Source: Pseudomonas sp. CFII64 (GTDB lineage Bacteria > Pseudomonadota > Gammaproteobacteria > Pseudomonadales > Pseudomonadaceae). Taken from it: a stretch of 64,000 nucleotides of DNA. The stretch lies in the NCBI RefSeq assembly GCF_000416235.1, contig NZ_ATLO01000007.1, positions 62,001 to 126,000 on the forward strand, given 5' to 3'. The notes beneath the pieces were generated by a model. The model saw only the letters and a list, made by a program, of their open reading frames with translations, was not told the origin of the DNA and did not search any database. The position numbers and the translations under genes were made by a program. Positions 18,323 through 32,718 of this stretch are shown one piece after another (the first letter of the stretch is position 1; each line of letters opens with the position of its first letter).

Positions 18323-18457
18323 AAAAAAAGGGGCGGTATGAACCGCCCCCCCTTTGTACTATTCCTTGCAATCCTTTAGTTATCATCCTGATCAATCGCA
18401 TCCTGCGATGTCCTTAGACTGTCTTCCTTGACTGTCTGTGCCTGTCCGTTGGCACAG
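18323..18457 (-). ncRNA. rsmZ: RsmZ regulatory small RNA
   Basis: About 135 nt on the minus strand between fdxA and rpoS, the known rsmZ location in Pseudomonas. The RNA carries seven GGA motifs (ACGGACA, two AAGGAA-type, AAGGACA, two CAGGAUG, AAGGAUU), the signature of RNAs that titrate CsrA/RsmA/RsmE. The first GGA is in the loop of a 7-bp stem (18436-18457), and ATCGCA-GGA-TGCGAT forms another. The 3' end is a GGGGCGGT/ACCGCCCC hairpin (18330-18349) followed by seven U. The 5' end is inferred from TAATAT (18468-18463) and is uncertain by a few bases. Under GacA control. Confidence 0.9.
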
Positions 18458-18627
18458 TTCTGATATTAGTGCTTTTTCCGTGCAGGGCAACCCTGCAAAA
18501 CCTTTCAAAAGATTCCACCGCTCGCGTTCGTCAGAAAATCAAAACCTTTAATTTCAACAGCTTACGATAAATCACCGCGCATAAAGCGCATCTATCGCGT
18601 TATCTGACAACAATCACTTACATATCG

Positions 18628-18645
18628 CGTACGTGAAAGCTTACA
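18628..18645 (-). promoter_or_regulatory. GacA upstream activating site of rsmZ
   Basis: Minus strand TGTAAGCTTTCACGTACG compared with consensus TGTAAG-N6-CTTACA: the left half is perfect and the right half matches at four of six bases. It lies about 170-190 bases upstream of the inferred rsmZ start, the distance known for GacA sites of rsmZ. The DNA between site and start is AT-rich. Confidence 0.75.
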
Positions 18646-18747
18646 GGGAAAGTCTACAAAAACAGCACATTGCACGGCAAACCGGTTTGCTAATGAGAAT
18701 CAAAAACCGACAAAAAGTTACATGAACTAAGCAATAAAAAATGACAT

Positions 18748-18777
18748 AAAAAAACACCTCACGTGGAGGTGTTTTTT
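18748..18777. terminator. rpoS terminator (bidirectional)
   Basis: AACACCTC (18753-18760) pairs with GAGGTGTT (18766-18773) over ACGTG, with A/T tracts on both sides. On the minus strand it ends rpoS transcription 45 bases past the stop and insulates the rsmZ control region. Confidence 0.9.
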
Positions 18778-18817
18778 CTGTCTGGCGTTTAATTAGCGAG
18801 CTAAGGAAATTACCCTC

Positions 18818-19831
18818 TTATTGAAACAATGACTCGCTGGATAAACCATTTTTTTCAAGAATTTCCCGTAGACGCTTCAGGCCTTCAACCTGAATCTGCC
18901 GGACACGTTCGCGCGTCAGTCCGATCTCCAGGCCCACGTCTTCCAGCGTGCTGCTCTCATGACCGCGCAAACCGAACCGGCGGATGACCACTTCACGTTG
19001 TTTGTCGGTAAGCTCGGAAAGCCACTGATCGATGCTCTGGGAGAGGTCGTCATCCTGCAACAGTTCGCAAGGATCTGTCGGACGATCATCAGTGAGGGTA
19101 TCCAGCAGCGTTTTGTCAGAGTCCGGCCCAAGTGACACGTCCACCGAGGAAACCCGCTCATTGAGCCCCAGCATGCGCTTGACCTCGCCCACCGGCTTCT
19201 CGAGCAGGTTGGCAATTTCCTCAGGTGAGGGCTCGTGGTCGAGTTTCTGGGTCAGCTCGCGAGCCGCCCGCAGGTAGACATTCAACTCCTTGACCACATG
19301 AATCGGCAACCGAATGGTCCGGGTCTGATTCATGATGGCGCGCTCGATGGTCTGACGAATCCACCATGTCGCGTAAGTCGAGAAACGAAAGCCTCGCTCT
19401 GGATCGAATTTTTCAACCGCCCGGATCAAGCCCAGGTTGCCTTCCTCGATCAGGTCGAGCAATGACAGCCCACGATTGACGTAACGTCGGGCGATTTTCA
19501 CCACCAGGCGCAGGTTGCTTTCGATCATGCGTTTGCGTCCCGCCGGATCACCACTTTGCGACAGACGTGCAAAATGGACTTCTTCTTCGGGGGACAACAG
19601 GGGAGAGAATCCGATTTCATTGAGGTACAGCTGGGTCGCGTCTAGCGCCCGGGTGTAATCAATGTATTTGTGTTGCTTGAGCGAAGTGGAGTTTCTGGCC
19701 TTGGCTCGAACCGAAGCTTTGGCAGCTTTGTGCGGCTTTTCGTCCGATTCGGATTCCAGGACGACGCCGGCTTCCATAAGGAGAACCTCGTCGTCGATGT
19801 CAAACTCCGGCGCTTCTTTGCTGAGAGCCAT
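18818..19831 (-). CDS. rpoS: stationary-phase sigma factor RpoS
   Basis: 337 residues, standard for Pseudomonas sigma-S. Region 1.2 starts [19 protein letters not shown]; region 2 has [17 protein letters not shown] and [25 protein letters not shown] (2.3/2.4, -10 contact); region 4.2 has [21 protein letters not shown] and ends [17 protein letters not shown]. It directs RNA polymerase to stress and stationary-phase genes. Downstream of nlpD by 102 bases; in enterobacteria a main rpoS promoter lies inside nlpD. Flanked by rsmZ, which acts in the same stationary-phase control network. Confidence 0.98.
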   Translation of the reverse strand: MALSKEAPEFDIDDEVLLMEAGVVLESESDEKPHKAAKASVRAKARNSTSLKQHKYIDYTRALDATQLYLNEIGFSPLLSPEEEVHFARLSQSGDPAGRKRMIESNLRLVVKIARRYVNRGLSLLDLIEEGNLGLIRAVEKFDPERGFRFSTYATWWIRQTIERAIMNQTRTIRLPIHVVKELNVYLRAARELTQKLDHEPSPEEIANLLEKPVGEVKRMLGLNERVSSVDVSLGPDSDKTLLDTLTDDRPTDPCELLQDDDLSQSIDQWLSELTDKQREVVIRRFGLRGHESSTLEDVGLEIGLTRERVRQIQVEGLKRLREILEKNGLSSESLFQ

Positions 19832-19933
19832 TGTTATAGTCCTTTGGTGAGTTCGACCTCAAGCTCTAGCGACGCCTATTTCCGTGGCAACGCTTGAGCC
19901 TGTCCCTCTACGTCAGGAACAGGCTGGCAACAA

Positions 19934-20803
19934 TCAACGACGTGGCAAGAATTGCAGTGGATCTACAGGTTTTCCCTGGCGGCGAATCTCAAAATGCAGT
20001 TTCACTCGGTCGGTTCCCGTTGACCCCATTTCGGCAATTGTCTGCCCTGCCTTGACCTGCTGCCCCTCCCGAACCATCAACCTGCGGTTGTGACCGTAGG
20101 CGCTTACGTAGGTATCGCTGTGTTTGATGATGATCAATTCGCCGTAGCCCCGCAATCCACTCCCGGCGTAAACAACTGAACCATCAGACGCAGCCAAAAC
20201 AGGCTGTCCCAAATCACCAGCGATATCAATTCCTTTATTCAAACTACCGTTTGAAGAAAATTTCCCGATCAAAATGCCACTTGAGGGCCACGTCCAACCT
20301 GTCGGAGAGGGTCCGGCAGGCCCTGTTCTGACGTCTCCAGACGGGGGAATAACCACCGGCACCACAGAGATTGGCTTGGAAATTACCGTCGTCTTGACCG
20401 AGCCGGAACTGCTGGTAGACGTTGAGGAAGTGCTCGACGCGACGCCTGGCCGACCTGCTGTCGCCACCGTCGAAGCGCTGGAGCCGGAGCGCCCGTCAAA
20501 GCGAATCGTCTGACCCGGCCGGATGGTGTAAGGCTCAGGGATCTGGTTGCGGGCGGCCAGCGCCTTGTAGTCCCAGCCATAACGGAAGGCAATGGAAAAA
20601 AGCGTGTCACCGCGCCGTACCACGTACTGCCCGGTGGTTACCGTTGGACGCTGGGGCGCGGCGTTATTGTTCCGGTCCACGACCCGAACGCCGCCGGACG
20701 GCGTACTGGAGCAGCCGACCAAAAGGACACTGAGAACGATGCCAGTCACCAGTCGCTGAAAACTTTTTGAACACATACGCTGCCGAATGACTGTGCGACT
20801 CAC
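19934..20803 (-). CDS. nlpD: NlpD-type lipoprotein, LysM and degenerate LytM domains
   Basis: 289 residues from GTG 20803, behind GGGAG; ATG 20776 is the alternative. Type II signal peptide with lipobox LVGC-SS near residue 31. A LysM peptidoglycan-binding domain (GQYVVRRGDTLFSIAFRYG) covers about 57-103, then a Ser/Thr/Val-rich linker and a C-terminal M23/LytM domain. The zinc ligands of active LytM enzymes are not kept: KGIDIAG replaces HxGxD and KLHFEI replaces HLH. This is normal for NlpD, which activates the amidase AmiC at the septum instead of cutting murein. Sits between rpoS and pcm. Confidence 0.94.
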   Translation of the reverse strand: MSRTVIRQRMCSKSFQRLVTGIVLSVLLVGCSSTPSGGVRVVDRNNNAAPQRPTVTTGQYVVRRGDTLFSIAFRYGWDYKALAARNQIPEPYTIRPGQTIRFDGRSGSSASTVATAGRPGVASSTSSTSTSSSGSVKTTVISKPISVVPVVIPPSGDVRTGPAGPSPTGWTWPSSGILIGKFSSNGSLNKGIDIAGDLGQPVLAASDGSVVYAGSGLRGYGELIIIKHSDTYVSAYGHNRRLMVREGQQVKAGQTIAEMGSTGTDRVKLHFEIRRQGKPVDPLQFLPRR

Positions 20804-20999
20804 CCGCCACTCCCTTTACTGGTGACTGAATTTAAGCTGCCTATTGTGCCGTAATAACGGCGGCAGCTACTGCTTAAACTTTTTGAAGACCTTGCTGCAC
20901 ATCGCGTCGGCTCGCCGGAAACCGCCATCGGACCGCGCGGCCGCGACAGGTGATAGACCAACGGCGATGATGAGAATTCAGTGGCCGAGCCAAAGGTTC

Positions 21000-21677
21000 T
21001 CAGGCCAACGGCCCATTGAGCAATGGAACGAAGCGTACCGCCCCCAGCACATGCCGGGAAAAACCGTTTTCTTCACGAATGATCAGCATCAACTGCTGGA
21101 CCTCGCCAGAGCCGACGGGAATGACCAGCCGGCCGCCTGGAGCCAGTTGATCGAGCAGCGCCTGGGGCACGTCCGTCGCCACTGCCGTGACGATGATGCC
21201 GTTATAGGGCGCGAGCGCCGGCCAGCCTTCCCAGCCATCGCCCCAGCGAAACACCACATTGCGCAGGTTGAGCTCCACCAGACGCTCTTTGGCGCGGTCT
21301 TGCAGCACCTTGATGCGCTCTACCGAAAACACGCGTTCCACCAGCTGCGCCAGAACTGCGGTCTGATAGCCCGATCCCGTGCCGATCTCCATCACCTTGT
21401 CCAGCGGACCCGCTGCGAGCAGCAGCTCGCTCATGCGCGCCACCATATACGGCTGGGAAATGGTCTGGTTATGGCCAATCGGCAATGCCGTGTCTTCATA
21501 AGCGCGATGGGCCAGAGCCTCATCGACAAACATATGCCGTGGCGTCTTGCGGATCACGTCCAGCACCTGCACGTTGGACAGACCTTCGTCATACAGACGC
21601 TGAATCAGCCGTTCGCGAGTCCGCTGGGAAGTCATCCCGATTCCACGGCGTAACAGATCATCTTGTTCGCGCGACAT
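21000..21677 (-). CDS. pcm: protein-L-isoaspartate O-methyltransferase
   Basis: 225 residues. SAM-dependent repair enzyme that methylates isoaspartyl residues in aged proteins so that they can revert to aspartate. SAM motif [15 protein letters not shown], pre-motif [17 protein letters not shown] (substrate site) and [10 protein letters not shown] are all visible. Its ATG (21677) shares one base with the surE stop (TGATG), so translation is coupled. Last gene of the truD-surE-pcm run; 196 unremarkable bases follow before nlpD. Confidence 0.96.
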   Translation of the reverse strand: MSREQDDLLRRGIGMTSQRTRERLIQRLYDEGLSNVQVLDVIRKTPRHMFVDEALAHRAYEDTALPIGHNQTISQPYMVARMSELLLAAGPLDKVMEIGTGSGYQTAVLAQLVERVFSVERIKVLQDRAKERLVELNLRNVVFRWGDGWEGWPALAPYNGIIVTAVATDVPQALLDQLAPGGRLVIPVGSGEVQQLMLIIREENGFSRHVLGAVRFVPLLNGPLA

Positions 21678-22426
21678 CAGAGAAGGCCCTCCAGCCAGTT
21701 GTTCAGGCTGCTGAACCCGTCCTGATAGGTACGATCGAGCTGCAACGGGGTAATCGACACATACCCCTGCATCACCGCATGAAAATCAGTCCCCGCGCCG
21801 CCATCTTCGGCATCACCGGCCGCTGCAATCCAGTATCCCGCGCGACCGCGTGGATCAACCACCTTGATCGGTGCCGCTGCACGGGCGCGATGGCCCAGGC
21901 GCGTCAGCTGGATGCCACGGACATGCGCCAGCGGCAGATTGGGGATATTCACGTTCAGGACCGTGCGCGGCGGCAGGTCCAGTTGCTCGTGGGACTCCAC
22001 CAGCAGGCGCGCGTAATGCGCAGCCGTGGCCAGGTTCTCCGGCTGCCGGGAGAGAAACGAAAAGGCAAACGACGGCCGTTGCAGAAACCGCCCTTCCAGC
22101 GCAGCCGCCACAGTGCCGGAATACAGCACATCGTCACCGAGATTGGCGCCCAGATTGATTCCGGACACCACCATGTCGGGCGGGGTATCCAGCAGGCCGT
22201 TGAGACCCAGGTGAACGCAATCAGTCGGCGTGCCGTTGACGCTGATAAAGCCGTTGGACAAGGTGTGGGGATGCAAAGGACGGTCGAGCGTCAGCGAGCT
22301 GCTGGCGCCGCTTTTGTCTTGATCGGGAGCGATAACCACGCACTCGCTGTAATCGGCCAGCGCCGCATACAGCGCCGCGAGACCGGGCGCTGTTACCCCA
22401 TCATCGTTTGAAATCAGAATACGCAT
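21677..22426 (-). CDS. surE: 5'/3'-nucleotidase SurE
   Basis: 249 residues from ATG 22426. Metal-dependent nucleoside monophosphate phosphatase (also acts on polyphosphate) linked to stationary-phase survival. The N-terminal [15 protein letters not shown] holds the metal-binding D8-D9, and [22 protein letters not shown] is the second conserved block. The start codon lies inside truD (13-base overlap) and the stop overlaps the pcm start. The grouping with pcm, nlpD and rpoS is the classic stationary-phase cluster. Confidence 0.96.
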   Translation of the reverse strand: MRILISNDDGVTAPGLAALYAALADYSECVVIAPDQDKSGASSSLTLDRPLHPHTLSNGFISVNGTPTDCVHLGLNGLLDTPPDMVVSGINLGANLGDDVLYSGTVAAALEGRFLQRPSFAFSFLSRQPENLATAAHYARLLVESHEQLDLPPRTVLNVNIPNLPLAHVRGIQLTRLGHRARAAAPIKVVDPRGRAGYWIAAAGDAEDGGAGTDFHAVMQGYVSITPLQLDRTYQDGFSSLNNWLEGLL

Positions 22427-23472
22427 GAGCTGTCCGTCTGCCCTACCGGTACCAGATCGACGAGTTCGCGCACCAATACAGTGGCGAAGCATCCAGCCGG
22501 GAGGACGAATTCCAGTTGCAGAATGTCAGGCTCGGGATAATGCCACGTCAACCCGCCAATGGGCAGTCGCAGGATACGCCGTTCGTGTTCCATTCCGGCT
22601 CGAATCAACCAATCGCGCAATGCCGCTTCGCGATTGGCGATGTCGTTCTCCAGCGTAGCAGTTGCGCCCGACGCCGGCGAAGGGCCTTCGCCCCATTGCG
22701 GGCCAGTCGGATGCAGGTCGAGAATCGCCAGACGCGGGTCGCTGCACTCGTCGATGCCGGCCGGGAAAAAACTGCGGCTGTCAGTAAAGGCCAGCAAGTC
22801 GCCGACCTGAGCCCGCTGCCAGCTGCCATCGGCCACGCGCGCGGCCAATACCTGATTGAAAAGGTAACTGCGTGCCGTGGAGAGCAGACGCGAGCGAACC
22901 GCGCGCTGCTCCGGCAAAGCCTGGCGACCCGCGTAATCACGGGCTTCACCCAGGTTACCGCCTTGATAACCGAAGCGCTGGCTGCCGAAATAATTGGGAA
23001 TCCCAGCCTTGGCTATCTGCTCAAGACGCTTGTGTAGCGCGTCTTTATCGCCATTGAGTTGCGTCAGACGCAGGGTAAAACCGTTCGCCGCATGCGCGCC
23101 GCGCTGCAACTTGCGCTTGTGACGGGTGGCTTTGAGGATCTTCAGCGTGTCGTCTTGTGCCGCTGTCAGATCAGGATCGGCCTTGCCCGGCAGCTGGATG
23201 CTGAACCACTGACGCGTCAGGGCCTGGCGGTCCTTGAGACCTGCGTAGCTGACCGTTCGCAGCGGCACGCCAGCGGCCTTGGCCAGTCGACGAGCGGCTT
23301 CCTCGGTATTGAGGCCGCGTTTCTCGACCCACAGCCAGAGGTGTTCGCCGTCGCCGGAAAGCGGGATGTCCAGCACTTCGTCGACCTGAAAATCTTCCGC
23401 CGTTGCCTTGAGCACGGCGCTGCCCAGCGACTCGCCATACGCGCGCGGGCCCAGCAGTTCCAGTTCCGTCAT
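22414..23472 (-). CDS. truD: tRNA pseudouridine(13) synthase TruD
   Basis: 352 residues. Converts U13 of tRNA-Glu to pseudouridine. The catalytic aspartate is D81 in [26 protein letters not shown] marks the second conserved block before the inserted TRUD domain. The start ATG overlaps the ispF stop by four bases (ATGA), and the end overlaps surE, so ispF, truD, surE and pcm form a translationally coupled operon. Confidence 0.96.
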   Translation of the reverse strand: MTELELLGPRAYGESLGSAVLKATAEDFQVDEVLDIPLSGDGEHLWLWVEKRGLNTEEAARRLAKAAGVPLRTVSYAGLKDRQALTRQWFSIQLPGKADPDLTAAQDDTLKILKATRHKRKLQRGAHAANGFTLRLTQLNGDKDALHKRLEQIAKAGIPNYFGSQRFGYQGGNLGEARDYAGRQALPEQRAVRSRLLSTARSYLFNQVLAARVADGSWQRAQVGDLLAFTDSRSFFPAGIDECSDPRLAILDLHPTGPQWGEGPSPASGATATLENDIANREAALRDWLIRAGMEHERRILRLPIGGLTWHYPEPDILQLEFVLPAGCFATVLVRELVDLVPVGQTDSSCVF

Positions 23473-23942
23473 GCGGACAACAACAGGGCAACCGCGTGAA
23501 CCGCGATGCCCTCTTCCCGACCCGTGAAGCCGAGCTTTTCGGTGGTGGTAGCCTTTACGTTCACTTGATCCAACTCAACCTGAAGATCCGCGGCGATCAG
23601 CGCGCGCATCGAATCGATATGCGGGGCCATTTTCGGCGCCTGGGCAACGATGGTGGCGTCGACATTGCCGACTTTCCAGCCCTTGCTCTGGACCAGCGAC
23701 AGCACATGGCGCAACAACGCGCGGCTATCGGCGCCCTTGAACTGTGGGTCGGTGTCCGGAAAATGCTTGCCAATGTCACCGAGCGCAGCAGCACCCAGCA
23801 GGGCATCGCTCAAGGCATGCAACAGCACATCGCCATCGGAATGGGCCAGCAGCCCGAAACCGTGCGCAATCCGCACGCCGCCCAAGGTAATGAAATCGCC
23901 TTCAGCGAAACGGTGCACATCATAGCCATGGCCAATACGCAT
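23469..23942 (-). CDS. ispF: 2-C-methyl-D-erythritol 2,4-cyclodiphosphate synthase
   Basis: 157 residues. Fifth step of the MEP isoprenoid pathway: closes CDP-ME 2-phosphate to the cyclodiphosphate, releasing CMP. Metal ligands D8 and H10 in HGYDVHRF and the histidine in [14 protein letters not shown]; the C-terminal [16 protein letters not shown] is the family tail. First gene of the ispF-truD-surE-pcm operon. Its start codon follows the U-tract of a terminator hairpin directly. ispD is unfused and lies 4 kb upstream; dxr is further off in the window. Confidence 0.96.
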   Translation of the reverse strand: MRIGHGYDVHRFAEGDFITLGGVRIAHGFGLLAHSDGDVLLHALSDALLGAAALGDIGKHFPDTDPQFKGADSRALLRHVLSLVQSKGWKVGNVDATIVAQAPKMAPHIDSMRALIAADLQVELDQVNVKATTTEKLGFTGREEGIAVHAVALLLSA

Positions 23943-23972
23943 AAAAAAACGCCCTGAAAAAAGTCAGGGCGT
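23943..23972 (-). terminator. terminator/attenuator between fghA and ispF
   Basis: ACGCCCTGA (23949-23957) and TCAGGGCGT (23964-23972) form a 9-bp stem, followed on the minus strand by seven T that run into the ispF ATG at 23942. The AGGG of the 3' arm lies 9 bases before that ATG and is the only Shine-Dalgarno candidate, so termination and ispF translation appear linked. Confidence 0.8.
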
Positions 23973-23995
23973 GATTCTACCTACTTTGGCGAAGG

Positions 23996-24847
23996 TTAGC
24001 TGTTTAAGGCGTCGCCATGATGCCGCAGGTGGTCTTCGATGAAGCTGGCAATGAAGAAATAGCTGTGGTCGTAACCCGGTTGCATGCGCAGAGTCAGCGG
24101 ATGACCGGCGGTTTTCGCCGCCTGCACCAGCGCTTCGGGCTTGAGTTGACTGGCCAGGAAATCATCACGATCGCCTTGATCCACAAGCAATGGCAACTGC
24201 TCCGAAGCTTCAGCAATCAGCACGCTGGCATCCCACTCGCGCCAACGGGCGCGCTCTTCCCCCAGATAACGGGAAAACGCCTTCTGCCCCCAAGGACAAT
24301 CCATCGGGTTGCTGATTGGCGAAAACGCCGAGACCGACTTGTAGCGACCCGGATTACGCAAGGCGCACACCAGCGCACCGTGACCGCCCATGGAGTGGCC
24401 GCTGATGCCCCGCGCCTGCGAAGCCGGAAAATGCTCCTCGACCAGCGCGGGCAGTTCGTTCACCACGTAATCGTGCATCTGATAATGCCGCGCCCAAGGC
24501 TGCTGCGTGGCGTTCAGATAGAAACCGGCGCCGAGGCCGAAATCCCAGGCACCGTCCGGATCACCCGGCACGTCTGCGCCACGCGGGCTGGTGTCTGGCG
24601 CAACGATGATCAGGCCCAGTTCGGCGGCAACGCGCAGCGCGCCGGCCTTGTGCATGAAGTTCTCATCGGTACAGGTCAGGCCCGACAGCCAATACACCAC
24701 CGGCAGTTTGCCGCCCTGCTCAGCCTGCGGCGGCAGGTAAACGGCGAAGACCATGTCGCAGCCCAGCACTTGGGAATGGTGTTTGTAGCGTTTATGCCAG
24801 CCGCCGAAGCTTTTCTGGCAGGAAAGGTTTTCCAACTGCATGGTCAT
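23996..24847 (-). CDS. fghA: S-formylglutathione hydrolase
   Basis: 283 residues from ATG 24847 (GGGAG 9 bases upstream; a second ATG two codons on). Esterase D-type alpha/beta hydrolase that splits S-formylglutathione to formate and glutathione, the step after the AdhC reaction. The nucleophile elbow is GHSMGGHGA, with [11 protein letters not shown] near the N-terminus and [17 protein letters not shown] holding the catalytic histidine. Downstream of adhC, separated from it by a REP-like repeat. With gfnR it forms the glutathione-dependent formaldehyde detoxification module. Confidence 0.95.
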   Translation of the reverse strand: MTMQLENLSCQKSFGGWHKRYKHHSQVLGCDMVFAVYLPPQAEQGGKLPVVYWLSGLTCTDENFMHKAGALRVAAELGLIIVAPDTSPRGADVPGDPDGAWDFGLGAGFYLNATQQPWARHYQMHDYVVNELPALVEEHFPASQARGISGHSMGGHGALVCALRNPGRYKSVSAFSPISNPMDCPWGQKAFSRYLGEERARWREWDASVLIAEASEQLPLLVDQGDRDDFLASQLKPEALVQAAKTAGHPLTLRMQPGYDHSYFFIASFIEDHLRHHGDALNS

Positions 24848-24854
24848 GGTCGTG

Positions 24855-24941
24855 GACTCCCAGCGGCCAGCCGCAAGCTATAAGCAGCAAGAGGGCGCAG
24901 GACCTTCTTGCAGCTTGAGGCTTGAAGCTTGCCGCTGCTTC
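24855..24941. repeat. REP-like repeat between adhC and fghA
   Basis: Imperfect inverted arms of the AAGCTTGCAGC family: CAGCGGCCAGCCGCAAGCTA near 24860-24880 and GCTTGAAGCTTGCCGCTG near 24923-24940. This type is common in Pseudomonas intergenic DNA. It lies inside the adhC-fghA transcription unit. Confidence 0.6.
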
Positions 24942-27056
<2,115 letters not shown>

Positions 27057-27177
27057 CCCGCCCGCACGTCTTCCTCTCCCAAAAAGGCCCTTCTCCCGAC
27101 CTGAAATTCACGTAGAAGCGCGTTTTTTAGTTCGTTTTTTAGCCAGCTAACTTTTCTCCGCGGTTTTCACAGTCTGC

Positions 27178-27278
27178 GTGGGAGAGGACTTGTCCTCGAA
27201 TGCGGTTGGATGGTCACGGAGATATCCGGACATTGTCGCAGCCTGAGCCACCGCCTTCGAGGACAAGTCCTCTCCCAC
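27178..27278. repeat. paired REP-like inverted repeat (GAGGACTTGTCCTCG family)
   Basis: Left arm 27178-27205 (GTGGGAGAGGACTTGTCC and on) and right arm 27251-27278 (its reverse complement, ending GTCCTCTCCCAC) are 45 bases apart. Each arm contains its own small palindrome AGGACTTGTCCT. It lies between convergent gfnR and ispD. A related half-site occurs at 63159-63180. Confidence 0.85.
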
Positions 27279-27330
27279 AAAAGCCCTTCTCCGCACTGTC
27301 AGACATTGCGACCACTTGAAGCTCCCAAGC

Positions 27331-28041
27331 TTAGCGTTTGAATTCAGTGCGTCGCTGGCGCAGCCACTCCAGATCTTCCGGGCGAGTGACCTTGATGTTG
27401 TCGGCGCGGCCTTCGATGAGTCTTGGCGACTGGCCTGCCCATTCGATGGCCGAGGCTTCGTCGGTGATGCTCACGTTCGAGACCAGGCCATCGGCCAGTG
27501 CCCGGTGCAATGCGCCAAGGCGGAACATCTGCGGCGTGTACGCCTGCCAGATGAGGCTGCGATCAACCGTTTCGGTCACCCGGCCATTGCTGTCGGCACG
27601 CTTGAGGGTGTCGCGCGCCGGCACTGCCAATAGTCCGCCGACCGGGTCATCGGCCAGCTCGCGAAGCAGGTTATCCAGATCCGAACGCGCCAGGTTCGGC
27701 CGCGCCGCGTCGTGGACCAACACCCAATCGTCATCACCTGCGCCATGGGCATGCAGATGCAGCAACGCATTGAGCACTGAATCCGCACGCTCATTGCCGC
27801 CGTCGACCCGCTCGATTCGCGAGTCCAGCGCACAAGGCAACGTCGGCCAGTAAGGATCATCCACAGCCAGACTGATCACCAGACCCTTGAGCCGGGGGTG
27901 ATCGAGAAAACAAAGCAGGCTTTGTTCAAGAATTGTGAGGCCGCCCAGTTGCAGGTATTGCTTGGGACGGTCCGCTGCCATACGAGCACCAACGCCCGCA
28001 GCAGGAATTACTGCCCAGAAGGCAGGAAGGGAGTCATTCAT
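27331..28041 (-). CDS. ispD: 2-C-methyl-D-erythritol 4-phosphate cytidylyltransferase
   Basis: 236 residues. Third step of the MEP pathway, joining MEP to CMP from CTP. The nucleotide-binding motif PAAGVGARMAADRPKQY is at residues 12-28, VLVHDAARP near 105 and TDEASAIEWAGQSP near 195 complete the active site. The start ATG overlaps the ftsB stop by four bases. Separate from ispF, whereas some bacteria fuse the two. Confidence 0.96.
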   Translation of the reverse strand: MNDSLPAFWAVIPAAGVGARMAADRPKQYLQLGGLTILEQSLLCFLDHPRLKGLVISLAVDDPYWPTLPCALDSRIERVDGGNERADSVLNALLHLHAHGAGDDDWVLVHDAARPNLARSDLDNLLRELADDPVGGLLAVPARDTLKRADSNGRVTETVDRSLIWQAYTPQMFRLGALHRALADGLVSNVSITDEASAIEWAGQSPRLIEGRADNIKVTRPEDLEWLRQRRTEFKR

Positions 28042-28316
28042 TGTGCCAACTGATAAAGCGTTTCGCCGTCCTTGACCATACCGAGTTCGTGACGGGCACG
28101 CTCTTCGACAGTCTCCATACCTTTTTTCAGCTCCAGCACTTCCGCATCCATCACGCGATTGCGCTCCAGCAAGCCTTCATTTTCGGCATGCTGATCGGCG
28201 ATTTGTTGAGTCAGGCTGGCCACTTGCGCCAGGCTCCCGGTACCAACCCACAGGCGATATTGCAGGCCCGCGAGCATCAGGAGCAAGACGAGGAACAACC
28301 AGTTAGGACTGCGCAT
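28038..28316 (-). CDS. ftsB: cell division protein FtsB
   Basis: 92 residues. Bitopic inner-membrane protein of the FtsQBL divisome subcomplex. A single membrane helix at residues 4-20 (NWLFLVLLLMLAGLQYRLW), then a periplasmic coiled coil (about 28-70, QQIADQHAENEGLLERNRVM) and the family end ERARHELGMVKDGETLY. Overlaps ispD by four bases and lies downstream of eno, the common gamma-proteobacterial order. Confidence 0.95.
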   Translation of the reverse strand: MRSPNWLFLVLLLMLAGLQYRLWVGTGSLAQVASLTQQIADQHAENEGLLERNRVMDAEVLELKKGMETVEERARHELGMVKDGETLYQLAQ

Positions 28317-28379
28317 TGAATATCAGGACCCAGTAAAAAAAGACAGCAGAGCCAACAACGGAAATAAGCGACTGAGGGC

Positions 28380-28406
28380 ATTGAGCCTGGCATCGCCAGG
28401 CTCAAT
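28380..28406 (-). other. 12-bp perfect hairpin between eno and ftsB
   Basis: ATTGAGCCTGGC and GCCAGGCTCAAT flank only three bases (ATC). It lies 100 bases past the eno stop and 63 before ftsB. There is no U-tract on either strand, so it is probably a transcript stabiliser or processing site. Confidence 0.5.
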
Positions 28407-28506
28407 CATCCCCACAAAAGCCAGGGATGTCCGCATCGGTGCTGCATGATCATCCGGCAAAGCGGAATGTTCTTACAACACCGGCTGTCTTTTTACCATT
28501 TCAAAA

Positions 28507-29841
<1,335 letters not shown>

Positions 29842-29883
29842 TCAGCGCGCTGAGGCTTTGATTGCAGGGCAGGCCTCAGGGCG

Positions 29884-29906
29884 AAAAACCCGATGAAACC
29901 ATCGGG
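29884..29906 (-). terminator. terminator between kdsA and eno
   Basis: CCCGATG (29889-29895) pairs with CATCGGG (29900-29906) over AAAC; the minus strand then runs into TTTTT (29888-29884). It ends pyrG-kdsA transcripts ahead of eno. Confidence 0.88.
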
Positions 29907-29960
29907 GGAAAACGATCAAGCGGCACTTTACCGGAGGGTGTGTGCCCGGAGAAGCGCGAT

Positions 29961-32476
<2,516 letters not shown>

Positions 32477-32718
32477 TTAAAGCGGTCAGAGCCGCCGGGG
32501 AAAGCGAAGGAAGGCCGAAGCCCCCGATTACCGACAAAATTCACGGTGTACTCCCGAACTGCTGCGTTGAAACGGACCGGCCTGAAGCCTGTCGATTGCG
32601 CGCCACATTTAAGAATTACCCAGCAAAAACGGGTTGGTAACCGGCAGCTGCCGTCGATTAAAAAACAATCCACAGAAGCTGTATCAAGAAGGGAGCGTAG
32701 TCTACCGGAAATGGCCTT

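Noticed and set aside
19934..20803. NlpD as an inactivated peptidase pseudogene
   Set aside because: Missing zinc ligands in the LytM domain are normal for NlpD/EnvC-type amidase activators; the gene is intact.
28380..28406. eno-ftsB hairpin as a rho-independent terminator
   Set aside because: The stem is perfect, but neither strand has a U-tract after it; kept only as a hairpin.
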